57,288 nucleotides of DNA from Chloroflexota bacterium (GTDB lineage: Bacteria; Chloroflexota; Anaerolineae; UBA1429): positions 1 to 57,288 of the forward strand of contig DUUT01000074.1 of the NCBI GenBank assembly GCA_012841405.1, in the 5' to 3' direction. A program made the translations under genes and the position numbers. Each line of letters opens with the position of its first letter. Position 1 is the first letter of the stretch. The notes beneath the pieces were generated by a model, which worked only from the letters and a program-made list of their open reading frames with translations, made no database searches and was not told the origin of the DNA. Shown piece by piece: positions 33,735-42,418 of the stretch.

Positions 33735-35135
33735 ATGCGTATTCATCAATCAAGCATGTCTGAACCGAGGCGCTCGAGACTTACAGGGACTTATAGAGAG
33801 CGACTCAGACAACTCCTCAGTGAAGATCTCGACTTTCATAGCGAAGACAGCAAGTACGCTTCTCACAATTTCCATTCCTTCCCGGCCAAGTTTCCTCCTC
33901 AGCTCCCCGCCAAGTTCATTCAGGAACTGACTGCTGCTGGTGAGACGGTGCTTGATCCCATGAGTGGATCAGGTACCACCGTTGTGGAAGCTCATCTAGC
34001 GGGGAGGCATGGCATTGCCTTTGACATAGATCCACTCGCTGTGCTTATTGGCAGGGTCAAGACGACTCCTCTCGATCAGAGTGCTGTCAGAAAGGCCGGG
34101 ACTGAGGTTCTCAGGAAGGCGATGCGGTCTGTGAGCACGAGGCGAGAAGCCCTTCTCTCTTCATTAACGCACCGTTGGGATAGAAGCACTCGAGATTTCG
34201 TGGACTACTGGTTTGCTGCGGAGGTACAAGTCGAGCTAGCGGCAATCTATGGCGCCATTCAACAGGTCCAGGATTCTGCGGTGAGAGCATTTCTAGAGCT
34301 GGCCTTATCCGCAATCATCATCACAAAGTCAGGTGGAGTCTCGTTCGCGTTTGATCTCGCACATACGCGTCCTCATCGCGCAAAGATAGCCTTGGACCAG
34401 AACGGAGAGGTGATCTATGGACAGGAGCTCTTGCAGGATCCGTCACCTCGCGTAAAGCTGCTCACAAAGACGCTTAAGTCGCCGATAGAGGAGTTTCGGA
34501 GACGACTGGCGAGCAACCTGAGGTACATCCCATCACCAGAGCTGGGCCAGCCCCCGTACATCGGCTTTGGGGACGCTCAATCGTTACCACTACTCGACTC
34601 CACAGTGGACTTGATTGTCACATCGCCCCCTTATGCGTCAAATGCTATCGATTACATGCGAGCACACAAGTTCTCTCTGGTTTGGTTGGGGTACGATGTC
34701 GGCGAGCTAGGATGCATGCGACGGGAGTATGTTGGAGGAGAGGCCTTGAGTGGCTGTATCTTTGAGAGTCTACCCCCTCTCACCGCAGCAATTGTGGATG
34801 AAGTGACCGCGAAGGACCCCAGAAGGGGAGGAGTACTGCATCGTTACTACTCTGAGATGACTCGCGTAATCCGTGAGATGTATCGGGTGTTGCGCCCCAA
34901 TAAAGCAGCAGTGGTGGTTGTTGGTAGTTCAGTTATGAGGGGAGTGGACACTAGGACGGGCGACTGTCTGGCTGAGATTGGAGAATCAGTCGGGTTCGAG
35001 GTTCCAGCGATAGGCATTCGTAATATCGATAGAGACCGCAGAATGCTTCCAGCGGGAGGAACGATTAACATGTCCTCCCAGATTCAGAACCGCATGCACC
35101 AAGAGTCAGTAATTGGCTTCCTAAAGCCTGAATGA
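33735..35135 (+). CDS. DNA amino-methyltransferase (probable N4-cytosine) of a type II RM system
   Basis: This 466-residue methyltransferase should protect host DNA from the nuclease encoded next to it. HNFHSFPAKFPPQLP and the AdoMet-binding DPMSGSGTTVVEA (Asp74 onward) come first. The catalytic TSPPY is at residues 296-300, so the motif order is I then IV. The TSPPY form and the cytosine target expected for the partner point to N4-cytosine methylation. Its TGA overlaps the first possible ATG of the nuclease gene. Codon use is AT-richer than in neighbours, suggesting transfer. The start at 33735 follows GGGGG; a second Met is at 33756. Confidence 0.9.
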   Translation: MRIHQSSMSEPRRSRLTGTYRERLRQLLSEDLDFHSEDSKYASHNFHSFPAKFPPQLPAKFIQELTAAGETVLDPMSGSGTTVVEAHLAGRHGIAFDIDPLAVLIGRVKTTPLDQSAVRKAGTEVLRKAMRSVSTRREALLSSLTHRWDRSTRDFVDYWFAAEVQVELAAIYGAIQQVQDSAVRAFLELALSAIIITKSGGVSFAFDLAHTRPHRAKIALDQNGEVIYGQELLQDPSPRVKLLTKTLKSPIEEFRRRLASNLRYIPSPELGQPPYIGFGDAQSLPLLDSTVDLIVTSPPYASNAIDYMRAHKFSLVWLGYDVGELGCMRREYVGGEALSGCIFESLPPLTAAIVDEVTAKDPRRGGVLHRYYSEMTRVIREMYRVLRPNKAAVVVVGSSVMRGVDTRTGDCLAEIGESVGFEVPAIGIRNIDRDRRMLPAGGTINMSSQIQNRMHQESVIGFLKPE

Positions 35136-35158
35136 GCCACCTTACAAGGGACATACGC

Positions 35159-36016
35159 ATGAGCATAGCAGAACTCCGTCGTGACTATCATGCGCGAATC
35201 TGTCGAGAGATTGTCTGCATCAAACGAGGCAGGAAGGGAGAGTACCCAAACTTTGCTGATGCCGACAACGCCACAAGCATAGCGATAGCCCGAGGGATAG
35301 TTGACCGAATTGCTATGGAGATAGGCATAAGCGACGTGCCGGCCCAGACCGCTGGCGGACGGTTTGAGGAGTTCACTAGGGACTTCTTGGAGAGAGCATT
35401 CGAACTCCTGCAGCATATTCGGCCAGGTGCATGGCAGTACTCCACAAAGCGGTTCATTTCAGCCTTTGACCAGTACGCGCATTTGGCTGATTTGGAGAGA
35501 GCGATTCTGGCGAGTCAGCAGCTTTCCTCATCCTTGGGGACTGACTACATCGCGAGACCGGACATCGTTATCGGGCGGTTGCCTGTGAGTGACATGGAAA
35601 TCAACCAGCATTACGACGTTCTACCCGGCAACGAAAGCGTCGCTAGGTTGACGCCATTGAGGAGCAGTAACTCCTCTAGTCCGATACCGATCCTACATGC
35701 GAGCATATCGTGCAAGTGGACAGTGCGTAGTGATAGGGCTCAGAACTCTCGCACAGAAGCGCTAAACCTCATAAGAAACCGCAAAGGGCCACTACCCCGT
35801 ATCGCTGCTGTAACGGCAGAACCCTTGCCCACCCGGCTGGCATCATTGGCGCTCGGAACTGGTGACCTAGACTGCGTGTATCATTTCGCTCTGGATGAAC
35901 TACGAGAAGCGATCCAGGACATCAAAAACGACGACCAGATGGATATGCTAAGGACGCTCATTGATGGTAGACGTCTGCGCGATATCAGTGACTTGCCCTT
36001 TGACCTCGCCATTTAG
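35159..36016 (+). CDS. Type II restriction endonuclease, NgoMIV family
   Basis: This 285-residue nuclease matches the NgoMIV active-site layout residue for residue. Glu70 (GRFEEF), Asp135 (RPDIVIG), the SCKW block with Lys186 and Glu200 (RAQNSRTEALNL) correspond to Glu70, Asp140, Lys187 and Glu201 of NgoMIV. RSDR at 190-193 matches the CCGG-reading arginine motif of the NgoMIV/Cfr10I group. Hence the predicted site is GCCGGC or a near relative. The start at 35159 (AAGGGA upstream) gives the NgoMIV length; an ATG at 35132 overlaps the methyltransferase stop. A hairpin overlaps its 3' end. The partner methyltransferase is not of the C5 type known for NgoMIV, as far as I recall. Confidence 0.9.
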   Translation: MSIAELRRDYHARICREIVCIKRGRKGEYPNFADADNATSIAIARGIVDRIAMEIGISDVPAQTAGGRFEEFTRDFLERAFELLQHIRPGAWQYSTKRFISAFDQYAHLADLERAILASQQLSSSLGTDYIARPDIVIGRLPVSDMEINQHYDVLPGNESVARLTPLRSSNSSSPIPILHASISCKWTVRSDRAQNSRTEALNLIRNRKGPLPRIAAVTAEPLPTRLASLALGTGDLDCVYHFALDELREAIQDIKNDDQMDMLRTLIDGRRLRDISDLPFDLAI

Positions 36017-36038
36017 CTGCGAGACCAAAGGGCAAGTC
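35990..36038. terminator. Hairpin overlapping the end of the restriction gene
   Basis: GACTTGCCCTTTG (35990-36002) pairs perfectly with CAAAGGGCAAGTC (36026-36038). An inner CTCGC/GCGAG stem extends it, and the stop codon is in the loop. It is terminator-like and marks the right side of the acquired segment. Confidence 0.65.
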
Positions 36039-36151
36039 GACATCGATAGCCTCCTGTCACACAACACGACGGCCACTGACGTCGCACAACGTGCAACAGG
36101 TCTAGCGCCTCCTCTAACGTAGTGGCGATATCAGAATTCCGTGTTTTTCCC

Positions 36152-37042
36152 CTATCGCAAACCAACCTCTTCTAGAATGTCGCCGATGGCTTGTAGCTGT
36201 GCTTCGTCCACGGCACTCTGCGGCGCGGCGACGACGGGTTTGCAGATCCCCAGGCACGATAGGGCGCCCTTGAGGGCGGGGTGAAAGCCGCCATGGCGAT
36301 AGATGGCGGTCAGGGCAAAGATGCGTCGCTCGATCTCCCACGCCTCCTCGGTGCGCCCCTCCTTGACGGCGTTCCACAGGCCTACGAACCACTCGGGTGC
36401 CACGTTGGCGCTCGGGCCGATGGACCCACTGCCCCCCACGAGCAGGCTGGCGTAGAGCAGGTTGTCGCTCCCCGTCACTACGGTGAACCCCGCCGGGAGC
36501 TGCTGCACCAACGACTGAAAGTAGCCAAAGTTGCCGCCGCTGTCCTTGATGCCGATGATGGCGGGCTCGTCGGCCAGCGCGCGGGCCACCTCGAGATCGA
36601 TGGCGATCTTGGTACACCCGGGGATGTTGTACAGCACGATGGGGAGGTCACCCGCTTCGGCCAGCGCCCGGTAGTGGGTCACGACGCCGGCGTTCGACAG
36701 CATATGATAGAAGGGCGGCACGACCATGGCGGCATCGGCGCCGAGCTGCGCCGCCCGGCGTGTCATGGCCACGGCGCGACGCGTACCCGGCTCGCCCGTG
36801 CCGGCGATGACGGGCACCTGCCCCGCAACTTCCGAGACGACGATCTGGATGGCACGCTGCTTCTGGTCGTCTGCCAGAGCGGTGAACTCGCCGGCCGAGC
36901 CGAGGACGACGACGCCATGCACGCCGGCGTCGAGCACCCGCCGGAGCAAGCGGCGGTAGCCCACCTCGTCGATCGTCTCGTCCTCGTGCAGTGGCGTGGC
37001 CAGTGCGGGATAGATTCCACCGAACCGTTCAAGTGCGGCCAT
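36152..37042 (-). CDS. DapA/N-acetylneuraminate lyase family aldolase
   Basis: This 296-residue class I aldolase has the family signatures GVVVLGSAGEFTAL, the Tyr in VLYNIPGCT and Schiff-base Lys in IIGIKDSGG. The family covers dihydrodipicolinate synthase, 2-keto-3-deoxygluconate aldolase, sialate lyase and 5-dehydro-4-deoxyglucarate dehydratase. Given the many acid-sugar dehydratases around, a 2-keto-3-deoxy acid aldolase is the likelier role. GAAGGGGG precedes the ATG at 37042. Its former downstream neighbour may be the DapB-fold gene at 32222, beyond the restriction island. Confidence 0.88.
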   Translation of the reverse strand: MAALERFGGIYPALATPLHEDETIDEVGYRRLLRRVLDAGVHGVVVLGSAGEFTALADDQKQRAIQIVVSEVAGQVPVIAGTGEPGTRRAVAMTRRAAQLGADAAMVVPPFYHMLSNAGVVTHYRALAEAGDLPIVLYNIPGCTKIAIDLEVARALADEPAIIGIKDSGGNFGYFQSLVQQLPAGFTVVTGSDNLLYASLLVGGSGSIGPSANVAPEWFVGLWNAVKEGRTEEAWEIERRIFALTAIYRHGGFHPALKGALSCLGICKPVVAAPQSAVDEAQLQAIGDILEEVGLR

Positions 37043-37162
37043 GGGGCACCCCCTTCTCAGATGGGCGATGTGGCTCTTGGGCATCGGTATCGGGCACGGG
37101 CGGCAGTATAGCACAAGCGCGGCGCGCCGAAAACGGCGAGGGTCCGAGGCGCGGGGCGCGAT

Positions 37163-37190
37163 TTGACGCGTGAGCAAAGCGTCGTACAAT
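37163..37190 (+). promoter_or_regulatory. Sigma-70 promoter of the marR-ABC operon
   Basis: TTGACG (37163-37168), a 16-bp spacer and TACAAT (37185-37190). It lies 36 bp before the MarR start codon. Confidence 0.65.
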
Positions 37191-37201
37191 TAGTGAGCCG
37201 T

Positions 37202-37224
37202 CCAACTATTAGCCGACCAACTAT
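37202..37224. promoter_or_regulatory. Direct repeats at the transcription start, possible MarR operator
   Basis: CCAACTAT occurs at 37202-37209 and 37217-37224 with a 15-bp period, just after the predicted -10. This is a good place for autorepression. The operator role is inferred. Confidence 0.4.
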
Positions 37225-37226
37225 CT

Positions 37227-37688
37227 ATGGCGAGGGAGGAGGCCGTGTGCGGGCAGCATCACGATGAGTCGATTGACCGTCTCCTGGCGGAGGTCTGCCA
37301 CCTCCATCGCTCCCGAGCGCATCAGTTGCTGGAGGCGCTGGGCCTCTACCGGGGCCAGCCCCCCGTGCTGTTCGCCCTGTGGGAGCAGGAGGGGTTGACG
37401 CACACCGAGCTGGCAGAGCGTCTGCACAACACCCCCTCGACGATCTCCAAGATGCTGCGGCGCATGGAGCGAGCCGGGTTCCTCGTGCGCCGGGTGGATG
37501 CCGAGGATCAGCGCGTCTCCCGTGTCTATCTCACCGACAAGGGGCGCGCTATCCAGAGCGACGTGATGGACGTATTTCGCAGGACCGAGGCCGAGACGTT
37601 CGCCGGCCTTGCCGCCGAGGAGCGCGCCCAGTTGCGTGGCTTCCTCCAGCAGTTGCGCGCCAATCTGCGACGCGCGACCCAGGGGTGA
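37227..37688 (+). CDS. MarR-family transcriptional regulator
   Basis: This 153-residue winged-helix regulator has recognition helix region LTHTELAERLHNTPSTISKMLRRMERAGF and wing VRRVDAEDQRVSRVYLT. MarR proteins bind as dimers and are released by small ligands. It is first in the operon with the two ABC exporter genes (59 bp gap), so it most likely represses its own operon and responds to a transported compound. The ATG at 37227 follows the operator-like repeats closely, giving a ~30-nt leader. Confidence 0.93.
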   Translation: MAREEAVCGQHHDESIDRLLAEVCHLHRSRAHQLLEALGLYRGQPPVLFALWEQEGLTHTELAERLHNTPSTISKMLRRMERAGFLVRRVDAEDQRVSRVYLTDKGRAIQSDVMDVFRRTEAETFAGLAAEERAQLRGFLQQLRANLRRATQG

Positions 37689-37746
37689 GGGCGTCGCCTC
37701 GCGGGATGACGCCTCTCGCCCCGCACAGCGAAGGGTACATGCCGAC

Positions 37747-39492
37747 ATGGTATCCGCGTCACCGATATTCTCCTACCTCAAGCCGTACCGCAAGTGGGCG
37801 CTGTTGGCGCCCGTGCTCATGCTCATCGAGGTCGCCATGGACCTCACCCATCCCCGGCTGATCCAGCGCATCGTGGACGAGGGCATTGGGCGAGGTGACA
37901 TGGCCCTGGTGCTCCGGACGGGGCTCCTGATGCTGGGTCTGTCTGTCATCGGCGTGCTCGGTGGCATGGGCAACGGTGTGGCCGCCGAGCAGGTGGTCCA
38001 AGGCGCAGGTGCCGACCTCCGCGAGGCACTGTTTCGCAAGGTGCAGGCCCTCTCCTTCGGTAACCTCGATCGCCTGGGCACGGGCCCCCTGATTACGCGG
38101 CTCACCAACGACGTGACGCAGCTGCAGGAAGCTACCATGATGATGCTGCGCATGGCGGCGCGCGGGCCGTTCCTGATGGTGGGCAGCCTCGTCATGGCGA
38201 TCCTCACCAGTCCCCGGCTCGCCTTTATCCCCCTGATCCTCATTCCCATTGAGGTCCTCGTGGTGGTGCTGGTGGTGCGCAAGGCCACACCGCTGTTTAC
38301 CCAAGTGCAGGCGCGGATCGACGCCCTGAACGCGGTGATGCAGGAGAACCTCGCCGGCGTACGCCTGGTGAAGGCGTTTGCCCGGGCCGATCGCGAAGAG
38401 GAGCGCTTTGGCGAGGCGAATGCGCGCCTGGCAGGACAGGCGATCGCCGCCATGCGCACGGGGGCCACCATGTTCCCCTTTATGATGATGACGGTGAACC
38501 TGGGTGTCGTGAGCGTCCTCTGGTTTGGAGGCATCCAGGTGACTCGCGGTACCATGCAGCCGGGCCAGATCATTGCCTTTGTGAACTATTTGCTCACCAC
38601 GCTCTTTAACCTGATGATGGTGAGCCAGCTCGTGCTGCAATTTGCGCGGGCCGGGGCCTCGGCGCGCCGCATCGAGGAGGTTCTCGGCACCGAGCCCCTC
38701 GTGGTGGACCGCGCGGATGCCGTCCAGGACCTTACCTTCCGCGGACGCGTCGTCTTTGACAAGGTCTCTTTCGGCTACGATGCCAATGGCAGCGAGCCGG
38801 TGCTGAAGGACGTCACCTTTACCGCCGAGCCGGGCGAGATGGTGGCCGTGCTCGGCACCACGGGCGCGGGCAAGTCAAGCCTCGTGCACCTCATCCCTCG
38901 CTTCTACGACGTCACGGCGGGGCGCGTGTTGGTGGATGGCGTCGACGTGCGCGAGGTGAGTCAGGAGGCGCTACGCCGCCACATCGGCGTGGTGCTGCAA
39001 GAGGCGGTGCTCTTTAGTGGCACCATCCGCGACAACATCCGCTACGGCCGGCCGGAGGCGACGGATGCGGAGGTGGTGGCGGCCGCCAAGGCGGCGCAGG
39101 CCCACGATTTCATCATCGGTTTTCCCGACGGGTATGACACCATGCTGGGGCAGCGTGGGGTGAACCTCTCGGGTGGCCAAAAGCAGCGGCTCGCCATCGC
39201 GCGTGCCCTGCTGCTCAAACCAACCATCCTCATCCTCGATGACAGCACCAGCGCGGTGGACATTGAGACGGAGGCCAAGATCCAGGATGCCCTGGAGGAA
39301 CAGATGCAGCACTGCACGAGCTTTGTCATCGCCCAGCGCGTCAGCACGGTGCTCAAGGCGGACAAGATCCTGATCCTGGACGAGGGCCGTATCGCAGCCG
39401 AGGGTACCCACGAAACGCTGCTGGCCACGAGCCCCATCTACCGCGAGATCTGTGCATCGCAACTCGGCAACGGGGTCAATGGAAATGAGTAA
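37747..39492 (+). CDS. ABC exporter half-transporter with degenerate ATPase site
   Basis: This 581-residue fused membrane-ATPase protein has six membrane segments up to residue ~320 and an ATPase domain with Walker A GTTGAGKSS (370-378) and signature NLSGGQKQR. The catalytic position after Walker B is Asp499 instead of Glu (ILILDDSTS), and the switch His is Gln530 (IAQRVSTV). These two changes mark the degenerate site of heterodimeric exporters such as TM287/288 or BmrCD. Its partner is the next gene, which overlaps it by 14 bp. The likely role is export of drugs or lipids, under MarR control. The start at 37747 has a weak site. Confidence 0.92.
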   Translation: MVSASPIFSYLKPYRKWALLAPVLMLIEVAMDLTHPRLIQRIVDEGIGRGDMALVLRTGLLMLGLSVIGVLGGMGNGVAAEQVVQGAGADLREALFRKVQALSFGNLDRLGTGPLITRLTNDVTQLQEATMMMLRMAARGPFLMVGSLVMAILTSPRLAFIPLILIPIEVLVVVLVVRKATPLFTQVQARIDALNAVMQENLAGVRLVKAFARADREEERFGEANARLAGQAIAAMRTGATMFPFMMMTVNLGVVSVLWFGGIQVTRGTMQPGQIIAFVNYLLTTLFNLMMVSQLVLQFARAGASARRIEEVLGTEPLVVDRADAVQDLTFRGRVVFDKVSFGYDANGSEPVLKDVTFTAEPGEMVAVLGTTGAGKSSLVHLIPRFYDVTAGRVLVDGVDVREVSQEALRRHIGVVLQEAVLFSGTIRDNIRYGRPEATDAEVVAAAKAAQAHDFIIGFPDGYDTMLGQRGVNLSGGQKQRLAIARALLLKPTILILDDSTSAVDIETEAKIQDALEEQMQHCTSFVIAQRVSTVLKADKILILDEGRIAAEGTHETLLATSPIYREICASQLGNGVNGNE

Positions 39493-41347
39493 TCGTCAAC
39501 AGTCCGCAACCGGCGCTGGGGCGGTGCGAGGACCCATTCGCCCGATGGGTGGACCAGGCCGCGGGCCGATGGGCATGATGCGCGTGGGCGAAAAGAGCAA
39601 GGATGCACGCGGTACGCTTTTGCGACTGTGGCGCTACATGGAGCGCCAGCGCTGGGCGCTGATCGGCGTGGTGCTCCTGGTGATCGTGTCCACCGTGGCG
39701 AGCCTGCTGGGGCCCTACCTCATGGGGCTGGCCCTCGATCGCTACATCGCCAATCACGATCTCGGGGGGCTGGCGCGCATCGCAGCCCTGATGATCGTCT
39801 GCTATCTCGTCTCGTCGGTGAGCTCGTGGCTGCAGATGTACCTGACGGTCGGGGTGGCGCAGCGCGCCGTGCAGGACATCCGCACCGACCTCTTTTCGCG
39901 GATGCAGTCCCTGCCACTGCGCTTCTTCGATCAGCACTCGCACGGCGACCTGATGAGCCGCCTCACCAACGACGTCGACAACGTCAGCATGATCCTTGGC
40001 CAGGGCGTCAGCCAGTTGCTGTCGAGCGTGCTCAGCATCATCGTGGTGATGGTGATGATGCTGCTCGTCAACGTGCGCCTGGCACTGATCAGCCTCGTGA
40101 CGGCGCCGCTCATGTTCCTGCTCACCCGCATCATCGCCCGGAACGTCCGCTGGCGATTCCGCGAAACGCAGGAGGCGCTGGGCGAGCTGAACGGCATCAT
40201 CGAGGAGACGATCACGGGCCAGCGCACCGTCAAGGCGTTCGTGCGCGAGGACGTCGCCATCGGCGAGTTCGGCGCGGTGAACGCCAACCTCAGGCGCGTC
40301 GCCATGCGTGCCCGCATCCTGGCGGGGTTCATGGGGCCGCTGATGAACATGGTCAACCACATTGGCCTCACCATCGTGGTGGGTTCAGGCGGGCTGCTGG
40401 CGGTGCGCGGGTTGGCCACCGTGGGCACCATCGCCTCGTTCATCAGCTACTACAATCGGCTGGGCCGGCCCCTGTCGCAGGTCGCGCAGCTCTACAGCTC
40501 GATCCAGTCCGCGCTGGCCGGTGCGGAGCGCGTCTTTGAGATCATGGATGAAGAGCCCGAGGTGGACGCTCCCGATGCCCGGCCGCTCGAACGCGCCATC
40601 GGCGAGGTGGTCCTCGATGACGTCTGCTTCAGCTATGAGGAAGGGGTTCCCGTGTTGCAGAACGTCAGCCTGCATGCCCAGCCGGGGCAGATGGTGGCCC
40701 TCGTGGGGCCGACGGGTGCAGGCAAGACGACTATCGCCAACCTCCTGACGCGCTTTTACGACGTCGATCGTGGCGCGATCCTGCTCGATGGCGTCGATGT
40801 GCGCGCCCTTCGCAAGGACGATCTGCGGCGCAAGCTGGGCCTCGTGCTGCAGGACAACTTTTTGTTCGCCGATACGGTGATGGAGAACATTCGCTATGGC
40901 CGCCTCGATGCCACCGACGAGGAGGTGATCGCTGCCGCGACCATGGCGAACGCCGACCACTTTATCCGGCGGTTGCCCAAGGGGTATCAGACCGAGCTCT
41001 CGGAGCGGGGCAGCAACCTGAGCCAGGGACAGCGGCAGCTGCTGGCCATCGCCCGCGTCATCCTCAGCGACCCGGATATCCTCATCCTCGATGAGGCCAC
41101 GAGCAACGTGGATACGCGCACCGAGAAGCATCTGCAGGAGGCGCTGATGCGCCTGATGGCCGGCCGCACGAGCTTTGTCATCGCCCATCGCCTCAGTACC
41201 ATCCGCGATGCCGACCAGGTGCTCGTGATCCATGGTGGGGAGATCATTGAGCGCGGTACGCACGAGACATTGCTGCACCAGAGGGGCTTTTACCATCACC
41301 TCTACACGAGCCAGGTCAAGGGGCGTGCGCTCCCCGATGCGGTGTAG
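39479..41347 (+). CDS. ABC exporter half-transporter with canonical ATPase site
   Basis: This 622-residue partner of the preceding gene has a Gly/Met/Pro-rich N-terminal tail of ~45 residues, six membrane segments, Walker A GPTGAGKTT, signature NLSQGQRQ, Walker B ILILDEATSNVD with catalytic Glu539, and switch His in IAHRLSTI. This subunit therefore supplies the catalytically active consensus residues of the heterodimer. The start at 39479 overlaps the upstream stop (39492); an ATG at 39485 is equally possible. The unit ends before the MBL hydrolase gene, with about 118 bp between. Confidence 0.92.
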   Translation: MEMSNRQQSATGAGAVRGPIRPMGGPGRGPMGMMRVGEKSKDARGTLLRLWRYMERQRWALIGVVLLVIVSTVASLLGPYLMGLALDRYIANHDLGGLARIAALMIVCYLVSSVSSWLQMYLTVGVAQRAVQDIRTDLFSRMQSLPLRFFDQHSHGDLMSRLTNDVDNVSMILGQGVSQLLSSVLSIIVVMVMMLLVNVRLALISLVTAPLMFLLTRIIARNVRWRFRETQEALGELNGIIEETITGQRTVKAFVREDVAIGEFGAVNANLRRVAMRARILAGFMGPLMNMVNHIGLTIVVGSGGLLAVRGLATVGTIASFISYYNRLGRPLSQVAQLYSSIQSALAGAERVFEIMDEEPEVDAPDARPLERAIGEVVLDDVCFSYEEGVPVLQNVSLHAQPGQMVALVGPTGAGKTTIANLLTRFYDVDRGAILLDGVDVRALRKDDLRRKLGLVLQDNFLFADTVMENIRYGRLDATDEEVIAAATMANADHFIRRLPKGYQTELSERGSNLSQGQRQLLAIARVILSDPDILILDEATSNVDTRTEKHLQEALMRLMAGRTSFVIAHRLSTIRDADQVLVIHGGEIIERGTHETLLHQRGFYHHLYTSQVKGRALPDAV

Positions 41348-41464
41348 GGGCCAGGGCGGCGCCACGCCGCGTTTGCGCATCCCCGCGCCCGCGTGCATAA
41401 TGCCCCACGAGTGCGCGGCGGCCACGTCGCGCGTGACCACACCGCCACCTCAGGAGAGTGTGCC

Positions 41465-42256
41465 ATGCATCCGTTTGCCACATTGTCCGTCCCCACCGGC
41501 AAGGTGGGCATTCACTGGTTCGAGCAGAATGCCTATGCACTGAAGGACGCCCAGGGTACCGTCGTGCTCGTCGACCCGTACTTTCCGCACGACCGGCCGC
41601 CGGAGCGCTTTTTACGGCCGGAGCCGCCGGTCATCGAGGCGGAGCTTCCCACCGACTATGTGCTGTTGACCCACGCCCACCTCGACCACACGAACTCGGA
41701 GACCATCGCGCGCATCCACGCCGCCTGGCCCGAGGCGCAGTACATTGGCCCCAAGGAGAGCGTGGCCCAGATCCTGCGCGACACCGACGTGGACGAGGCG
41801 CACGTGCAGACCATCGAGGCAGGGCAAACGCTGCCGCTGGGTACGCTGACGGTGCACGCCTTTTACTCCAAGCCGCCGGAGGGCGATCCGCAGGCGGGCA
41901 TCAAGCCGCCCGACGTGACGCACCTGGGCTATGCCATCGCCATGGAGGGTGCCAAGCTGTACATCACCGGCGACGCGATCAACACTCTGGCCGAGCACGA
42001 TGCGCTGCTCGCGCCCATTGCCGCCCTCAAGCCGGATATTGCCTTCATCACCACGCACCCTACCGAGGGCGAGTTCCCCTTCTTTGAGGGGAGCGTCAAG
42101 CTCGCGCAAAAGCTCGGCGTCGCCGCCGCCGTGCCGTCGCACTATGCCTGCTTTACCAAGCGGACCTATGACCCGCAGGAGTGGGCGGCCATGTTCCCGG
42201 CGGACGGCCCCAAGCCGCTCATCATCCCCTGGAACAGCCATATCATCTATCCCTAG
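41465..42256 (+). CDS. Metallo-beta-lactamase-fold hydrolase, UlaG-like
   Basis: This 263-residue MBL-fold hydrolase has metal motif LLTHAHLDHTNSETI (HxHxDH) near residue 75, then LYITGDAINTL (Asp) and AVPSHYACF (His). UlaG-like enzymes open lactones such as L-ascorbate-6-phosphate. Adjacent sugar-acid genes make a sugar lactonase plausible. AGGAG 9 nt upstream sets the ATG at 41465. It is the first gene of a plus-strand block with ThuA, two SDRs, a dehydratase and an alcohol dehydrogenase. Confidence 0.87.
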   Translation: MHPFATLSVPTGKVGIHWFEQNAYALKDAQGTVVLVDPYFPHDRPPERFLRPEPPVIEAELPTDYVLLTHAHLDHTNSETIARIHAAWPEAQYIGPKESVAQILRDTDVDEAHVQTIEAGQTLPLGTLTVHAFYSKPPEGDPQAGIKPPDVTHLGYAIAMEGAKLYITGDAINTLAEHDALLAPIAALKPDIAFITTHPTEGEFPFFEGSVKLAQKLGVAAAVPSHYACFTKRTYDPQEWAAMFPADGPKPLIIPWNSHIIYP

Positions 42257-42261
42257 GGGGG

Positions 42262-42408
42262 ACCAACCAGAGACCGCAGAGGACGCAGAGCAAGGACGAT
42301 ACGGGCTCCACGAGGCGCGGGAATGGCAGGCGGCGTGTTGCCGAACGCGCCATCTGGCGTGCTGCGCGACGCTCCGAATCTCTGGGCTCTGCGGTGAGGT
42401 CAGGAAAA
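42262..42408. repeat. Short element with imperfect terminal inverted repeats
   Basis: ACCGCAGAGGACGCAGAG near 42278 and CCAGAG/CTCTGGGCTCTGCGGTG near 42380-42400 are inverted versions of one another. They resemble the CCACAGAGACACAGAG-type repeats widely scattered in some bacteria. It fills the gap before the second ThuA gene and holds no gene. Confidence 0.45.
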
Positions 42409-42418
42409 GGAGAGCAAC

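Noticed and set aside
33592-33930. Possible controller protein upstream of the methyltransferase
   Set aside because: The 112-residue frame has no HTH and overlaps the methyltransferase coding in another frame.
35132-35158. ATGA overlap start for the restriction gene
   Set aside because: The ATG at 35159 has a better ribosome site and places Glu70 and the total length as in NgoMIV.
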